Source: Siphonodentalium dalli (taxonomy: Eukaryota > Mollusca > Scaphopoda > Gadilida > Siphonodentaliidae). Taken from it: a stretch of 64,000 nucleotides of DNA. The DNA lies in assembly GCA_032622095.1 (NCBI GenBank), contig CP136063.1:271739426-271803425 (forward strand), in the 5' to 3' direction. The notes below the pieces were generated by a model. It was not told the DNA's origin, made no database searches, and worked only from the letters and a program-made list of their open reading frames with translations. A program made the position numbers and the translations under genes. Every line of letters begins with the position of its first letter. Within the stretch, counting starts at the first letter, position 1. Of this stretch, positions 1-13,152 are shown one piece after another.

Positions 1-2301
1 GTTCATTGTTAGTCTATACCTGGTATGATACAAATAAAGAGCGTTCATTGTTAGTCTACTCATTGTATATTACCAATAAAGAGCGTTCCTTGTTAGAAAA
101 TTCATGGTATGTTACAAATAAAGAACGCTCATTGTTCGTCTATTCCTGGTATGTTACACATAAAGAGCGTTCATCGTTAGTCTATTCCTGGTATGTTACA
201 AATAAAGAACGCTCATTGTTAGTCTATTCCTGGTATGTTACAAATAAAGAACGCTCATTGTTCGTCTATTCCTGGTATGTTACAAATAAAGAGCGTTCAT
301 CGTTAGTCTATTCCTGGTATGTTACAAATAAAGAACGCTCATTGTTAGTCTATTCCTGGTATGTTAGAAATAAAGAACGCTCATTGATTGTCTATTCCTG
401 GTATGTTACAAATAAAGAACACTCATTGTTAGTCTATTCCTGGTATGTTATAAATAAAGAGCGTTCATTGTTAGTCTATTCATGATATATTACACATAAA
501 GAACGCTCATTGTTAGTCTTACTCCTGGTATGTTACAAATAAAGAACGCTCATTGTTAGTCTTACTCCTGGTATGTTACAAATAAAGAGCGTTCATTGTT
601 AGTCTTACTCCTGGTATGTTACAAATAAAGAGAGTTCATTGTTAGTCTATTCCTGGTATGTTACAAATAAAGAACCCTCATTGTTAGTCTATTCCTGGAT
701 TGTAACCAACAAAGAACGTCCATTGTTAGTCTTATTCATGGTATGTTACAAATAAAGAACGCTCATTGTTAGTCTATTCCTGGTATGTTACAAATAAAGA
801 GCGTTCATCGTTAGTCTATTCCTGGTATGTTACAAATAAAGAACGCTCATTGTTAGTCTATTCCTGGTATGTTACAAATAAAGAGCGTTCATTGTTAGTC
901 TATTCCTGGTATGTTACAAATAAAGAACGCTCATTGTTTGTCTATTCCTGGTATGTTACAAATAAAGAACGCTCACCGTTAGTCTATTCCTGGTATGTTA
1001 TAAATAAAGAGCGTTTATTGTTAGTCTATTCCTCGTTTGTTATAAATAAAGAGCGTACATTGTTAGTCTATTCCTGATATATTACACTTAAAAAACGCTC
1101 ATTGTTAGTCTTACTCCTGGTATGTTACAAATAAAGAGCGTTCATTGTTAGTCTTACTCCTGGTATGTTTCAAATAAAGAATGTTCATTGTTAGTCTATT
1201 CCTGGTATGTTACACACAAAGAGCGTTCATTGTCAGTCTACTCATTGTATATTACCAATAAAGACCGTCCCTTGTTAGTATATCCATGGTATGTTACAAA
1301 TAAAGATCGTTCAATGTTAGTCTTATTCCTGGTATGTTACAAATAAAGAGCGTTCATTGTTAGTCTTACACATTGTATGTTACAAATAAAGAGCGTTCAC
1401 TGTTAGTCACCTCCTGACAAATAACCAATACTGAGCGTTCATTGTTAGTCTATTCCTGGTATGTTACCAATAAAGATCATTCATTGTTAGTCTTATTCCT
1501 GTGATGTTACAAATAAACAGCGTTAATTGTTAGTCTATTCTTGGTATGTTACAAATAAAGAGCGTTCATTGTTAGTCTTACTCCTGGTATGTTACAAATA
1601 AAGAACGCTCATTGTTAGTCTATTCCTGGTATGTTATAAATAAAGAGCGTTCCTTGTTAGTATATTCATGGTATGTTACAATTAAAGATCGTGCATTGTT
1701 AGTCTTATTCCTGGTATGTTACACATAAAGAGCGTTCATTGTTAGTCTACTCATTGTATATTACCAATAAAGAGCGTTCCTTGTTAGAAAATTCATGGTA
1801 TGTTACAAATAAAGATCGTTCATTGTTAGTCTTATTCCTGGTATGTTACAAATAAAGAACGCTCATTGTTAGTCTATTCCTGGTATGTTACAAATAAAGA
1901 GCGTTAATTGTTAGTCTATTCCTGGTATGTAACCAACAAGGAACGTCCATTGTTAGTCTTATTCATGGTATGTTACAAATAAAGAGCGTTCATTGCTAGT
2001 CTTACTCCTGGTATGTGACAAATAAAGAACGCTCATTATTAGTCTTACTCTTGGTAGGTTACATATAAAGAGCGTTGATTGATAGTCTATTATTGGTATG
2101 TTACATATAAAGAACGCTCATTGTTAGTCTTACTCCTGGTATGTTACAAATAAAGAGTGTTCATTGTTAGTGTCTTACTCCTGGAGTCCTGGTATGTTAC
2201 AAATAAAGAACGCTCATTGCTAGTCTATTCCTGGTATGTTACAAATAAAGAGCGTTCATTGTTAGTCTTATTCCTGGTATGTTACAAATAAATAACGCTC
2301 A
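1..2301 (+). repeat. HOR-A cycle, 5' truncated by window edge
   Basis: First HOR-A cycle. Landmarks in order: TACCTGGTATGATAC, CTCATTGTATATTACC, AGAAAATTC, a block of 42-mers, TGATATATTACAC, three 43-mers, GAGAGTTC, GAACCCTC, TGGATTGTAACC, a second 42-mer block ending in CACCGTTA and TCCTCGTTTG, TTTCAAATAAAG, GACCGTCCC, CTCCTGAC, GATCATTC, ACCAACAAGG, GATTGATAG and finally AATAACGCTC. It carries an insertion of about 10 bp at 2167-2196 (TCCTGG duplicated around AG). Confidence 0.85.
1411..1440 (+). repeat. Diverged landmark monomer with CTCCTGAC core (19 copies)
   Basis: The most diverged monomer class reads GTTAGTCACCTCCTGAC and then ACAAATAACCAATACTGAG-like sequence before the octamer. CTCCTGAC begins at 1411, 3664, 5991, 7049, 8235, 9293, 12262, 14515, 16842, 17900, 21541, 22600, 28363, 29422, 35313, 41960, 48096, 54321 and 60212. 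It lacks the usual GGTATGTT segment but keeps the 42-bp length and an octamer (GAGCGTTC in most copies). It marks HOR-A, and its spacing reports each duplication exactly. Confidence 0.9.
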
Positions 2302-4501
2302 TTGTTAGTCTATTCCTGGTGTGTTACAAATAAAGAGCGTTCATTGTTAGTCTATACCTGGTATGATACAAATAAAGAGCGTTCATTGTTAGTCTACTCA
2401 TTGTATATTACCAATAAAGAGCGTTCCTTGTTAGAAAATTCCTGGTATGTTACAAATAAAGAACGCTCATTGTTCGTCTTTTCCTGGTATGTTACAAATA
2501 AAGAGCGTTCATCGTTAGTCTATTCCTGGTATGTTATAAATAATGAGCGTTCATCGTTAGTCTATTCCTGGTATGTTACAAATAAAGAACGCTCATTGTT
2601 AGTCTATTCCTGGTATGTTACAAATAAAGAGCGTTCATCGTTAGTCTATTCCTGGTATGTTACAAATAAAGAACGCTCATTGATTGTCTATTCCTGGTAT
2701 GTTACAAATAAAGAACACTCATTGTTAGTCTATTCCTGGTATGTTATAAATAAAGAGCGTTCATTGTTAGTCTATTCATGATATATTACACATAAAGAAC
2801 GCTCATTGTTAGTCTTACTCCTGGTATGTTACAAATAAAGAACGCTCATTGTTAGTCTTACTCCTGGTATGTTACAAATAAAGAGCGTTCATTGTTAGTC
2901 TTACTCCTGGTATGTTACAAATAAAGAGAGTTCATTGTTAGTCTATTCCTGGTATGTTACAAATAAAGAACCCTCTTTGTTAGTCTATTCCTGGATTGTA
3001 ACCAACAAAGAACGTCCATTGTTAGTCTTATTCATGGTATGTTACAAATAAAGAACGCTCATTGTTAGTCTATTCCTGGTATGTTACAAATAAAGAGCGT
3101 TCATCGTTAGTCTATTCCTGGTATGTTACAAATAAAGAACGCTCATTGTTAGTCTATTCCTGGTATGTTACAAATAAAGAGCGTTCATCGTTAGTCTATT
3201 CCTGGTATGTTACAAATAAAGAACTCTCATTGTTTGTCTATTCCTGGTATGTTAAAAATAAAGAACGCTCATCGTTAGTCTATTCCTGGTATGTTATAAA
3301 TAAAGAGCGTTTATTGTTAGTCTATTCCTCGTTTGTTATAAATAAAGAGCGTTCATTGTTAGTCTATTCCTGATATATTACACATAAAGAACGCTCATTG
3401 TTAGTCTTACTCCTGATATATTACACATAAAGAACGCTCATTGTTAGTCTTACTCCTGGTGTGTTACACATAAAGAGCGTTCATTGTCAGTCTACTCATT
3501 GTATATTACCAATAAGAGCGTCCCTTGTTAGTATATTCATGGTATGTTACAAATAAAGATCGTTCATTGTTAGTCTTATTCCTGGTATGTTTCAAATAAA
3601 GAGCGTTCATTGTTAGTCTTACACATTGTATGTTACAAATAAAGAGCGTTCACTGTTAGTCACCTCCTGACAAATAACAAATACTGAGCGTTCATTGTTA
3701 GTCTATTCCTGGTATGTTACCAATAAAGATCATTCATTGTTAGTCTTATTCCTGTGATGTTACAAATAAAGAGCGTTAATTGTTAGTCTATTCTTGGTAT
3801 GTTACAAATAAAGAGCGTTCATTGTTAGTCTTACTCCTGGTATGTTACAAATAAAGAACGCTCATTGTTAGTCTATTCCTGGTATGTTATAAATAAAGAG
3901 CGTTCCTTGTTAGTATATTCATGGTATGTTACAAATAAAGATCGTGCATTGTTAGTCTTATTCCTGGTATGTTACACATAAAGTGCGTTCATTGTTAGTC
4001 TACTCATTGTATATTACCAATAAAGAGCGTTCCTTGTTAGAAAATTCATGGTATGTTACAAATAAAGATCGTTCATTGTTAGTCTTATTCCTGGTATGTT
4101 ACAAATAAAGAACGCTCATTGTTAGTCTATTCCTGGTATGTTACAAATAAAGAGCGTTAATTGTTAGTCTATTCCTGGTATGTAACCAACAAGGAACGTC
4201 CATTGTTAGTCTTACTCCTGGTATGTTACAAATAAAGAACGCTCATTATTAGTCTTACTCTTGGTATGTTACATATAAAGAGCGTTGATTGATAGTCTAT
4301 TATTGGTATGTTACATATAAAGAACGCTCATTGTTAGTCTTACTCCTGGTATGTTACAAATAAAGAGTGTTCATTGTTAGTCTTACTCCTGGTATGTTAC
4401 AAATAAAGAACGCTCATTGCTAGTCTATTCCTGGTATGTTACAAATAAAAAGCGTTCATTGTTAGTCTTATTTCTGGTATGTTACAAATAAATAACGCTC
4501 A
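2302..4501 (+). repeat. HOR-A cycle, 2,200 bp
   Basis: Same landmark order as the previous cycle with its own variants: GAACCCTC becomes GAACCCTCTT, a second TGATATATTACAC monomer replaces part of the 43-mer run near 3410, and a 41-bp monomer ACCAATAAGAGCG occurs at about 3508. The cycle ends at AATAACGCTC just before 4502. There is no gene in this stretch. Confidence 0.85.
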
Positions 4502-7368
4502 TTGTTAGTCTATTCCTGGTATGTTACAAATAAAGAGCGTTCATTGTTAGTCTATACATGGTATGATACAAATAAAGAGCGTTCATTGTTAGTCTACTCA
4601 TTGTATATTACCAATAAAGAGCGTTCCTTGTTAGAAAATTCATGGTATATTACAAATAAAGAACGCTCATTGTTCGTCTATTCCTGGTATGTTACAAATA
4701 AAGAGCGTTCATCGTTAGTCTATTCCTGTTATGTTACAAATAAAGAACGCTCATTGTTAGTCTATTCCTGGTATGTTACAAATAAAGAACGCTCATTGTT
4801 CGTCTATTCCTGGTATGTTACAAATAAAGAGCGTTCATCGTTAGTCTATTCCTGGTATGTTACAAATAAAGAACGCTCATTGTTAGTCTATTCCTGGTAT
4901 GTTACAAATAAAGAGCGTTCATCGTTAGTCTATTCCTGATATGTTACAAATAAAGAACGCTCATTGATTGTCTATTCCTGGTATGTTACAAATAAAGAAC
5001 ACTCATTGTTAGTCTATTCCTGGTATGTTATAAATAAAGAGCGTTCATTGTTAGTCTATTCATGATATATTACACATAAAGAACGCTCATTGTTAGTCTT
5101 ACTCCTGGTATGTTACAAATAAAGAACGCTCATTGTTAGTCTTACTCCTGGTATGTTACAAATAAAGAGCGTTCATTGTTAGTCTTACTCCTGGTATGTT
5201 ACAAATAAAGAGAGTTCATTGTTAGTCTATTCCTGGTATGTTACAAATAAAGAACCCTCATTGTTAGTCTATTCCTGGATTGTAACCAACAAAGAACGTC
5301 CATTGTTAGTCTTATTCATGGTATGTTACAAATAAAGAACGCTCATTGTTAGTCTATTCCTGGTATGTTACAAATAAAGAGCGTTCATCGTTAGTCTATT
5401 CCTGGTATGTTACAAATAAAGAACGCTCATTGTTAGTCTATTCCTGGTATGTTACAAATAAAGAGCGTTCATCGTTAGTCTATTCCTGGTATGTTACAAA
5501 TAAAGAACGCTCATTGTTTGTCTATTCCTGGTATGTTACAAATAAAGAACGCTCACCGTTAGTCTATTCCTGGTATGTTATAAATAAAGAGCGTTTATTG
5601 TTAGTCTATTCCTCGTTTGTTATAAATAAAGAGCGTTCATTGTTAGTCTATTCCTGATATATTACACATAAAGAACGCTCATTGTTAGTCTTACTCCTGG
5701 TATGTTACAAATAAAGAGCGTTCATTGTTAGTCTTACTCCTGGTATGTTTCAAATAAAGAATGTTCATTGTTAGTCTATTCCTGGTATGTTACACACAAA
5801 GAGCGTTCATTGTCAGTCTACTCATTGTATATTACCAATAAAGACCGTCCCTTGTTAGTATATTCATGGTATGTTACAAATAAAGATCGTTCATTGTTAG
5901 TCTTATTCCTGGTATGTTACAAATAAAGAGTGTTCATTGTTAGTCTTACACAGTGTATGTTACAAATAAAGAGCGTTCACTGTTAGTCACCTCCTGACAA
6001 ATAACCAATACTAAGCGTTCATTGTTAGTCTATTCCTGGTATGTTACCAATAAAGATCATTCATTGTTAGTCTTATTCCTGTGATGTTACAAATAAAGAG
6101 CGTTAATTGTTAGTCTATTCTTGGTATGTTACAAATAAAGAGCGTTCATTGTTAGTCTTACTCCTGGTATGTTACAAATAAAGAACGCTCATTGTTAGTC
6201 TATTCCTGGTATGTTATAAATAAAGAGCGTTCCTTGTTAGTATATTCATGGTATGTTACAAATAAAGATCGTGCATTGTTAGTCTTATTCCTGGTATGTT
6301 ACACATAAAGAGCGTTCATTGTTAGTCTACTCATTGTATATTACCAATAAAGAGCGTTCCTTGTTAGAAAATTCATGGTATGTTACAAATAAAGATCGTT
6401 CATTGTTAGCCTATACCTGGTATGTTACAAATAAAGAACGCTCATTGTTAGTCTATTCCTGGTATGTTACAAATAAAGAGCGTTAATTGTTAGTCTATTC
6501 CTGGTATGTAACCAACAAGGAACGTCCATTGTTAGTCTTACTCCTGGTATGTTACAAATAAAGAACGCTCATTATTAGTCTTACTCTTGGTATGTTACAT
6601 ATAAAGAGCGTTGATTGATAGTCTATTATTGGTATGTTACATATAAAGAACGCTCATTGTTAGTCTTACTCCTGGTATGTTATAAATAAAGAGCGTTTAT
6701 TGTTAGTCTATTCCTCGTTTGTTATAAATAAAGAGCGTTCATTGTTAGTCTATTCCTGATATATTACACATAAAGAACGCTCATTGTTAGTCTTACTCCT
6801 GGTATGTTACAAATAAAGAATGTTCATTGTTAGTCTATTCCAGGTATGTTACACATAAAGAGCGTTCATTGTCAGTCTACTCATTGTATATTACCAATAA
6901 GAGCGTCCCTTGTTAGTATATTCATGGTATGTTACAAATAAAGATCGTTCATTGTTAGTCTTATTCCTGGTATGTTTCAAATAAAGAGCGTTCATTGTTA
7001 GTCTTACACATTGTATGTTACAAATAAAGAGCGTTCACTGTTAGTCACCTCCTGACAAATAAACAATACTGAGCGTTCATTGTTAGTCTATTCCTGGTAT
7101 GTTACCAATAAAGATCATTCATTGTTAGTCTTATTCCTGTGATGTTACAAATAAAGAGCGTTAATTGTTAGTCTATTCTTGGTATGTTACAAATAAAGAG
7201 CGTTCATTGTTAGTCTTACACCTGGTATGTTACAAATAAAGAACGCTCATTGTTAGTCTATTCCTGGTATGTTATAAATAAAGAGCGTTCCTTGTTAGTA
7301 TATTCATGGTATGTTACAAATAAAGATCGTGCATTGTTAGTCTTATTCCTGGTATGTTACACATAAAG
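4502..7368 (+). repeat. HOR-A cycle plus shortened HOR-A subunit
   Basis: A full cycle runs to about 6680. There the sequence jumps in register from the post-GATTGATAG 43-mer straight to the TCCTCGTTTG landmark and repeats the last part of the cycle, giving a second CTCCTGAC landmark 1,058 bp after the first (5991 and 7049). The stretch 5125-7368 is the first copy of a 2,244-bp tandem duplication. Confidence 0.85.
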
Positions 7369-9603
7369 AACGCTCATTGTTAGTCTTACTCCTGGTATGT
7401 TACAAATAAAGAGCGTTCATTGTTAGTCTTACTCCTGGTATGTTACAAATAAAGAGAGTTCATTGTTAGTCTATTCCTGGTATGTTACAAATAAAGAACC
7501 CTCATTGTTAGTCTATTCCTGGATTGTAACCAACAAAGAACGTCCATTGTTAGTCTTATTCATGGTATGTTACAAATAAAGAACGCTCATTGTTAGTCTA
7601 TTCCTGGTATGTTACAAATAAAGAGCGTTCATCGTTAGTCTATTCCTGGTATGTTACAAATAAAGAACGCTCATTGTTAGTCTATTCCTGGTATGTTACA
7701 AATAAAGAGCGTTCATCGTTAGTCTATTCCTGGTATGTTACAAATAAAGAACGCTCATTGTTTGTCTATTCCTGGTATGTTACAAATAAAGAACGCTCAC
7801 CGTTAGTCTATTCCTGGTATGTTATAAATAAAGAGCGTTTATTGTTAGTCTATTCCTCGTTTGTTATAAATAAAGAGCGTTCATTGTTAGTCTATTCCTG
7901 ATATATTACACATAAAGAACGCTCATTGTTAGTCTTACTCCTGGTATGTTACAAATAAAGAGCGTTCATTGTTAGTCTTACTCCTGGTATGTTTCAAATA
8001 AAGAATGTTCATTGTTAGTCTATTCCTGGTATGTTACACACAAAGAGCGTTCATTGTCAGTCTACTCATTGTATATTACCAATAAAGACCGTCCCTTGTT
8101 AGTATATTCATGGTATGTTACAAATAAAGATCGTTCATTGTTAGTCTTATTCCTGGTATGTTACAAATAAAGAGTGTTCATTGTTAGTCTTACACAGTGT
8201 ATGTTACAAATAAAGAGCGTTCACTGTTAGTCACCTCCTGACAAATAACCAATACTAAGCGTTCATTGTTAGTCTATTCCTGGTATGTTACCAATAAAGA
8301 TCATTCATTGTTAGTCTTATTCCTGTGATGTTACAAATAAAGAGCGTTAATTGTTAGTCTATTCTTGGTATGTTACAAATAAAGAGCGTTCATTGTTAGT
8401 CTTACTCCTGGTATGTTACAAATAAAGAACGCTCATTGTTAGTCTATTCCTGGTATGTTATAAATAAAGAGCGTTCCTTGTTAGTATATTCATGGTATGT
8501 TACAAATAAAGATCGTGCATTGTTAGTCTTATTCCTGGTATGTTACACATAAAGAGCGTTCATTGTTAGTCTACTCATTGTATATTACCAATAAAGAGCG
8601 TTCCTTGTTAGAAAATTCATGGTATGTTACAAATAAAGATCGTTCATTGTTAGCCTATTCCTGGTATGTTACAAATAAAGAACGCTCATTGTTAGTCTAT
8701 TCCTGGTATGTTACAAATAAAGAGCGTTAATTGTTAGTCTATTCCTGGTATGTAACCAACAAGGAACGTCCATTGTTAGTCTTACTCCTGGTATGTTACA
8801 AATAAAGAACGCTCATTATTAGTCTTACTCTTGGTATGTTACATATAAAGAGCGTTGATTGATAGTCTATTATTGGTATGTTACATATAAAGAACGCTCA
8901 TTGTTAGTCTTACTCCTGGTATGTTATAAATAAAGAGCGTTTATTGTTAGTCTATTCCTCGTTTGTTATAAATAAAGAGCGTTCATTGTTAGTCTATTCC
9001 TGATATATTACACATAAAGAACGCTCATTGTTAGTCTTACTCCTGGTATGTTACAAATAAAGAATGTTCATTGTTAGTCTATTCCAGGTATGTTACACAT
9101 AAAGAGCGTTCATTGTCAGTCTACTCATTGTATATTACCAATAAGAGCGTCCCTTGTTAGTATATTCATGGTATGTTACAAATAAAGATCGTTCATTGTT
9201 AGTCTTATTCCTGGTATGTTTCAAATAAAGAGCGTTCATTGTTAGTCTTACACATTGTATGTTACAAATAAAGAGCGTTCACTGTTAGTCACCTCCTGAC
9301 AAATAAACAATACTGAGCGTTCATTGTTAGTCTATTCCTGGTATGTTACCAATAAAGATCATTCATTGTTAGTCTTATTCCTGTGATGTTACAAATAAAG
9401 AGCGTTAATTGTTAGTCTATTCTTGGTATGTTACAAATAAAGAGCGTTCATTGTTAGTCTTACTCCTGGTATGTTACAAATAAAGAACGCTCATTGTTAG
9501 TCTATTCCTGGTATGTTATAAATAAAGAGCGTTCCTTGTTAGTATATTCATGGTATGTTACAAATAAAGATCGTGCATTGTTAGTCTTATTCCTGGTATG
9601 TTA
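7369..9603 (+). repeat. Second copy of the 2,244-bp tandem duplication
   Basis: Landmarks repeat those of 5125-7368 at a constant 2,244-bp offset (for example CTCCTGAC at 8235 and 9293). Similarity ends near 9604, where a HOR-B segment starts. Only scattered substitutions were noticed between copies, for example TACACC at about 7218 against TACTCC at about 9462. Confidence 0.85.
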
Positions 9604-10814
9604 CAAATAAAGAACGCTCATTTTTAGTTTTATTCCTGGTATGTTACAAATAAAGAGCGTTCATTGTTAGTCTATTCCTGGTATGTTACAAATAAAGAGC
9701 GTTTATTGTTTGTCTATTCCTGGTATGTAACCAACAAAGAACGTCCATTGTTAGTCTTATTCCTGGTATGTTACACATAAAGAGCGTTCATTGTTAGTAT
9801 ATTCATTGTTTGTTACCAATAAAGACCGTTCATTGTTAGTCTTAGTCATGGTATGTTACAAATAAAGAGCGTCCCTTGTTAGTATATTCATGGTATGTTA
9901 CACATAAAGATCGTTCATTGTTAGTCTTATTCCTGGCATGTTACAAATAAAGAGCGTTCATTGTTAGTCTTACACATTGTATGTTACAAATAAAGAGCGT
10001 TCATTGTTAGTCTATTCCTGGTTTGTTACAAATAAATAACGCTCATTGTTATATAGTCTATTCTTGGTATGATACAAATAAAGAGCGTTCATTGTTAGTC
10101 TTACTCCTGGTATGTTACAAATAAAGAACGCTCATTGTTAGTCTATTCCTGGTATGTTATAAATAAAGAGCGTTCCTTGTTAGTATATTCATGGTATGTT
10201 ACAATTAAAGATCGTGCATTGTTAGTCTTATTCCTGGTATGTTACACATAAAGAGCGTTCATTGTTAGTCTACTCATTGTATATTACCAATAAAGAGCGT
10301 TCCTTGTTAGAAAATTTATGGTATGTTACAAATAAAGATCGTTCATTGTTAGTCTTATTCCTGGTATGTTACAAATAAAGAACGCTCAGTGTTAGTCTAT
10401 TCCTGGTATGTTACAAATAAAGAGCGTTAATTGTTAGTCTATTCCTGGTATGTAACCAACAAGGAACGTCCATTGTTAGTCTTATTCATGGTATGTTACA
10501 TATAAAGAGCGTTCATTGCTAGTCTTACTCCTGGTATGTGACAAATAAAGAACGCTCATTATTAGTCTTACTCTTGGTAGGTTACATATAAAGAGCGTTG
10601 ATTGATAGTCTATTATTGGTATGTTACATATAAAGAACGCTCATTGTTAGTCTTACTCCTGGTATGTTACAAATAAAGAGTGTTCATTGTTAGTCTTACT
10701 CCTGGTATGTTACAAATAAAGAACGCTCATTGCTAGTCTATTCCTGGTATGTTACAAATAAAGAGCGTTCATTGTTAGTCTTATTCCTGGTATGTTACAA
10801 ATAAATAACGCTCA
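9604..10814 (+). repeat. HOR-B fragment and HOR-A tail
   Basis: From 9604 to about 10090 the landmarks are those of HOR-B: CATTTTTAGTTTTA, TTATTGTTTGTC, GTATATTCATTGTTTG, GGCATGTT and the TATATAG insertion. From about 10095 the last part of a HOR-A cycle resumes and matches about 1560-2301, including ACAATTAAAG. It leads into the 10,851-bp-spaced copy of the start of the window. Confidence 0.8.
10050..10056 (+). repeat. TATATAG insertion monomer (19 copies)
   Basis: A 4-bp insertion turns GTTAGTC into GTTATATAGTC. TATATAG starts at 10050, 19415, 24115, 25176, 26237, 30937, 31998, 33059, 37756, 38645, 39706, 44403, 45842, 50539, 51978, 53677, 55836, 56897 and 57958. In most copies it follows GGTTTGTTACAAATAAATAA and marks the end of HOR-B; the copies at 37756, 44403 and 50539 sit in HOR-A-like context instead. 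The spacings 1,061, 6,822, 6,647, 6,136, 1,699 and 24,899 recur exactly. It resembles a TATA box only by chance match; nothing else suggests a promoter. Confidence 0.88.
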
Positions 10815-13152
10815 TTGTTAGTCTATTCCTGGTGTGTTACAAATAAAGAGCGTTCATTGTTAGTCTATACCTGGTATGATACAAATAAAGAGCGTTCATT
10901 GTTAGTCTACTCATTGTATATTACCAATAAAGAGCGTTCCTTGTTAGAAAATTCATGGTATGTTACAAATAAAGAACGCTCATTGTTCGTCTATTCCTGG
11001 TATGTTACACATAAAGAGCGTTCATCGTTAGTCTATTCCTGGTATGTTACAAATAAAGAACGCTCATTGTTAGTCTATTCCTGGTATGTTACAAATAAAG
11101 AACGCTCATTGTTCGTCTATTCCTGGTATGTTACAAATAAAGAGCGTTCATCGTTAGTCTATTCCTGGTATGTTACAAATAAAGAACGCTCATTGTTAGT
11201 CTATTCCTGGTATGTTAGAAATAAAGAACGCTCATTGATTGTCTATTCCTGGTATGTTACAAATAAAGAACACTCATTGTTAGTCTATTCCTGGTATGTT
11301 ATAAATAAAGAGCGTTCATTGTTAGTCTATTCATGATATATTACACATAAAGAACGCTCATTGTTAGTCTTACTCCTGGTATGTTACAAATAAAGAACGC
11401 TCATTGTTAGTCTTACTCCTGGTATGTTACAAATAAAGAGCGTTCATTGTTAGTCTTACTCCTGGTATGTTACAAATAAAGAGAGTTCATTGTTAGTCTA
11501 TTCCTGGTATGTTACAAATAAAGAACCCTCATTGTTAGTCTATTCCTGGATTGTAACCAACAAAGAACGTCCATTGTTAGTCTTATTCATGGTATGTTAC
11601 AAATAAAGAACGCTCATTGTTAGTCTATTCCTGGTATGTTACAAATAAAGAGCGTTCATCGTTAGTCTATTCCTGGTATGTTACAAATAAAGAACGCTCA
11701 TTGTTAGTCTATTCCTGGTATGTTACAAATAAAGAGCGTTCATTGTTAGTCTATTCCTGGTATGTTACAAATAAAGAACGCTCATTGTTTGTCTATTCCT
11801 GGTATGTTACAAATAAAGAACGCTCACCGTTAGTCTATTCCTGGTATGTTATAAATAAAGAGCGTTTATTGTTAGTCTATTCCTCGTTTGTTATAAATAA
11901 AGAGCGTACATTGTTAGTCTATTCCTGATATATTACACTTAAAAAACGCTCATTGTTAGTCTTACTCCTGGTATGTTACAAATAAAGAGCGTTCATTGTT
12001 AGTCTTACTCCTGGTATGTTTCAAATAAAGAATGTTCATTGTTAGTCTATTCCTGGTATGTTACACACAAAGAGCGTTCATTGTCAGTCTACTCATTGTA
12101 TATTACCAATAAAGACCGTCCCTTGTTAGTATATCCATGGTATGTTACAAATAAAGATCGTTCAATGTTAGTCTTATTCCTGGTATGTTACAAATAAAGA
12201 GCGTTCATTGTTAGTCTTACACATTGTATGTTACAAATAAAGAGCGTTCACTGTTAGTCACCTCCTGACAAATAACCAATACTGAGCGTTCATTGTTAGT
12301 CTATTCCTGGTATGTTACCAATAAAGATCATTCATTGTTAGTCTTATTCCTGTGATGTTACAAATAAACAGCGTTAATTGTTAGTCTATTCTTGGTATGT
12401 TACAAATAAAGAGCGTTCATTGTTAGTCTTACTCCTGGTATGTTACAAATAAAGAACGCTCATTGTTAGTCTATTCCTGGTATGTTATAAATAAAGAGCG
12501 TTCCTTGTTAGTATATTCATGGTATGTTACAATTAAAGATCGTGCATTGTTAGTCTTATTCCTGGTATGTTACACATAAAGAGCGTTCATTGTTAGTCTA
12601 CTCATTGTATATTACCAATAAAGAGCGTTCCTTGTTAGAAAATTCATGGTATGTTACAAATAAAGATCGTTCATTGTTAGTCTTATTCCTGGTATGTTAC
12701 AAATAAAGAACGCTCATTGTTAGTCTATTCCTGGTATGTTACAAATAAAGAGCGTTAATTGTTAGTCTATTCCTGGTATGTAACCAACAAGGAACGTCCA
12801 TTGTTAGTCTTATTCATGGTATGTTACAAATAAAGAGCGTTCATTGCTAGTCTTACTCCTGGTATGTGACAAATAAAGAACGCTCATTATTAGTCTTACT
12901 CTTGGTAGGTTACATATAAAGAGCGTTGATTGATAGTCTATTATTGGTATGTTACATATAAAGAACGCTCATTGTTAGTCTTACTCCTGGTATGTTACAA
13001 ATAAAGAGTGTTCATTGTTAGTGTCTTACTCCTGGAGTCCTGGTATGTTACAAATAAAGAACGCTCATTGCTAGTCTATTCCTGGTATGTTACAAATAAA
13101 GAGCGTTCATTGTTAGTCTTATTCCTGGTATGTTACAAATAAATAACGCTCA
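10815..13152 (+). repeat. HOR-A cycle, 2,338 bp
   Basis: Full cycle whose 10852-13152 portion matches 1-2301 at exactly 10,851 bp offset. The match includes the rare 10-bp insertion (now 13018-13047) and the CACTTAAAAAACGCTC variant after TGATATATTA. This is part of the 7.4-kb duplication 1-7368 / 10852-18219. Confidence 0.88.

Noticed and set aside
10050-10056. TATATAG as a promoter TATA box
   Set aside because: It is a 4-bp insertion in one landmark monomer, copied with HOR units, with no downstream gene.
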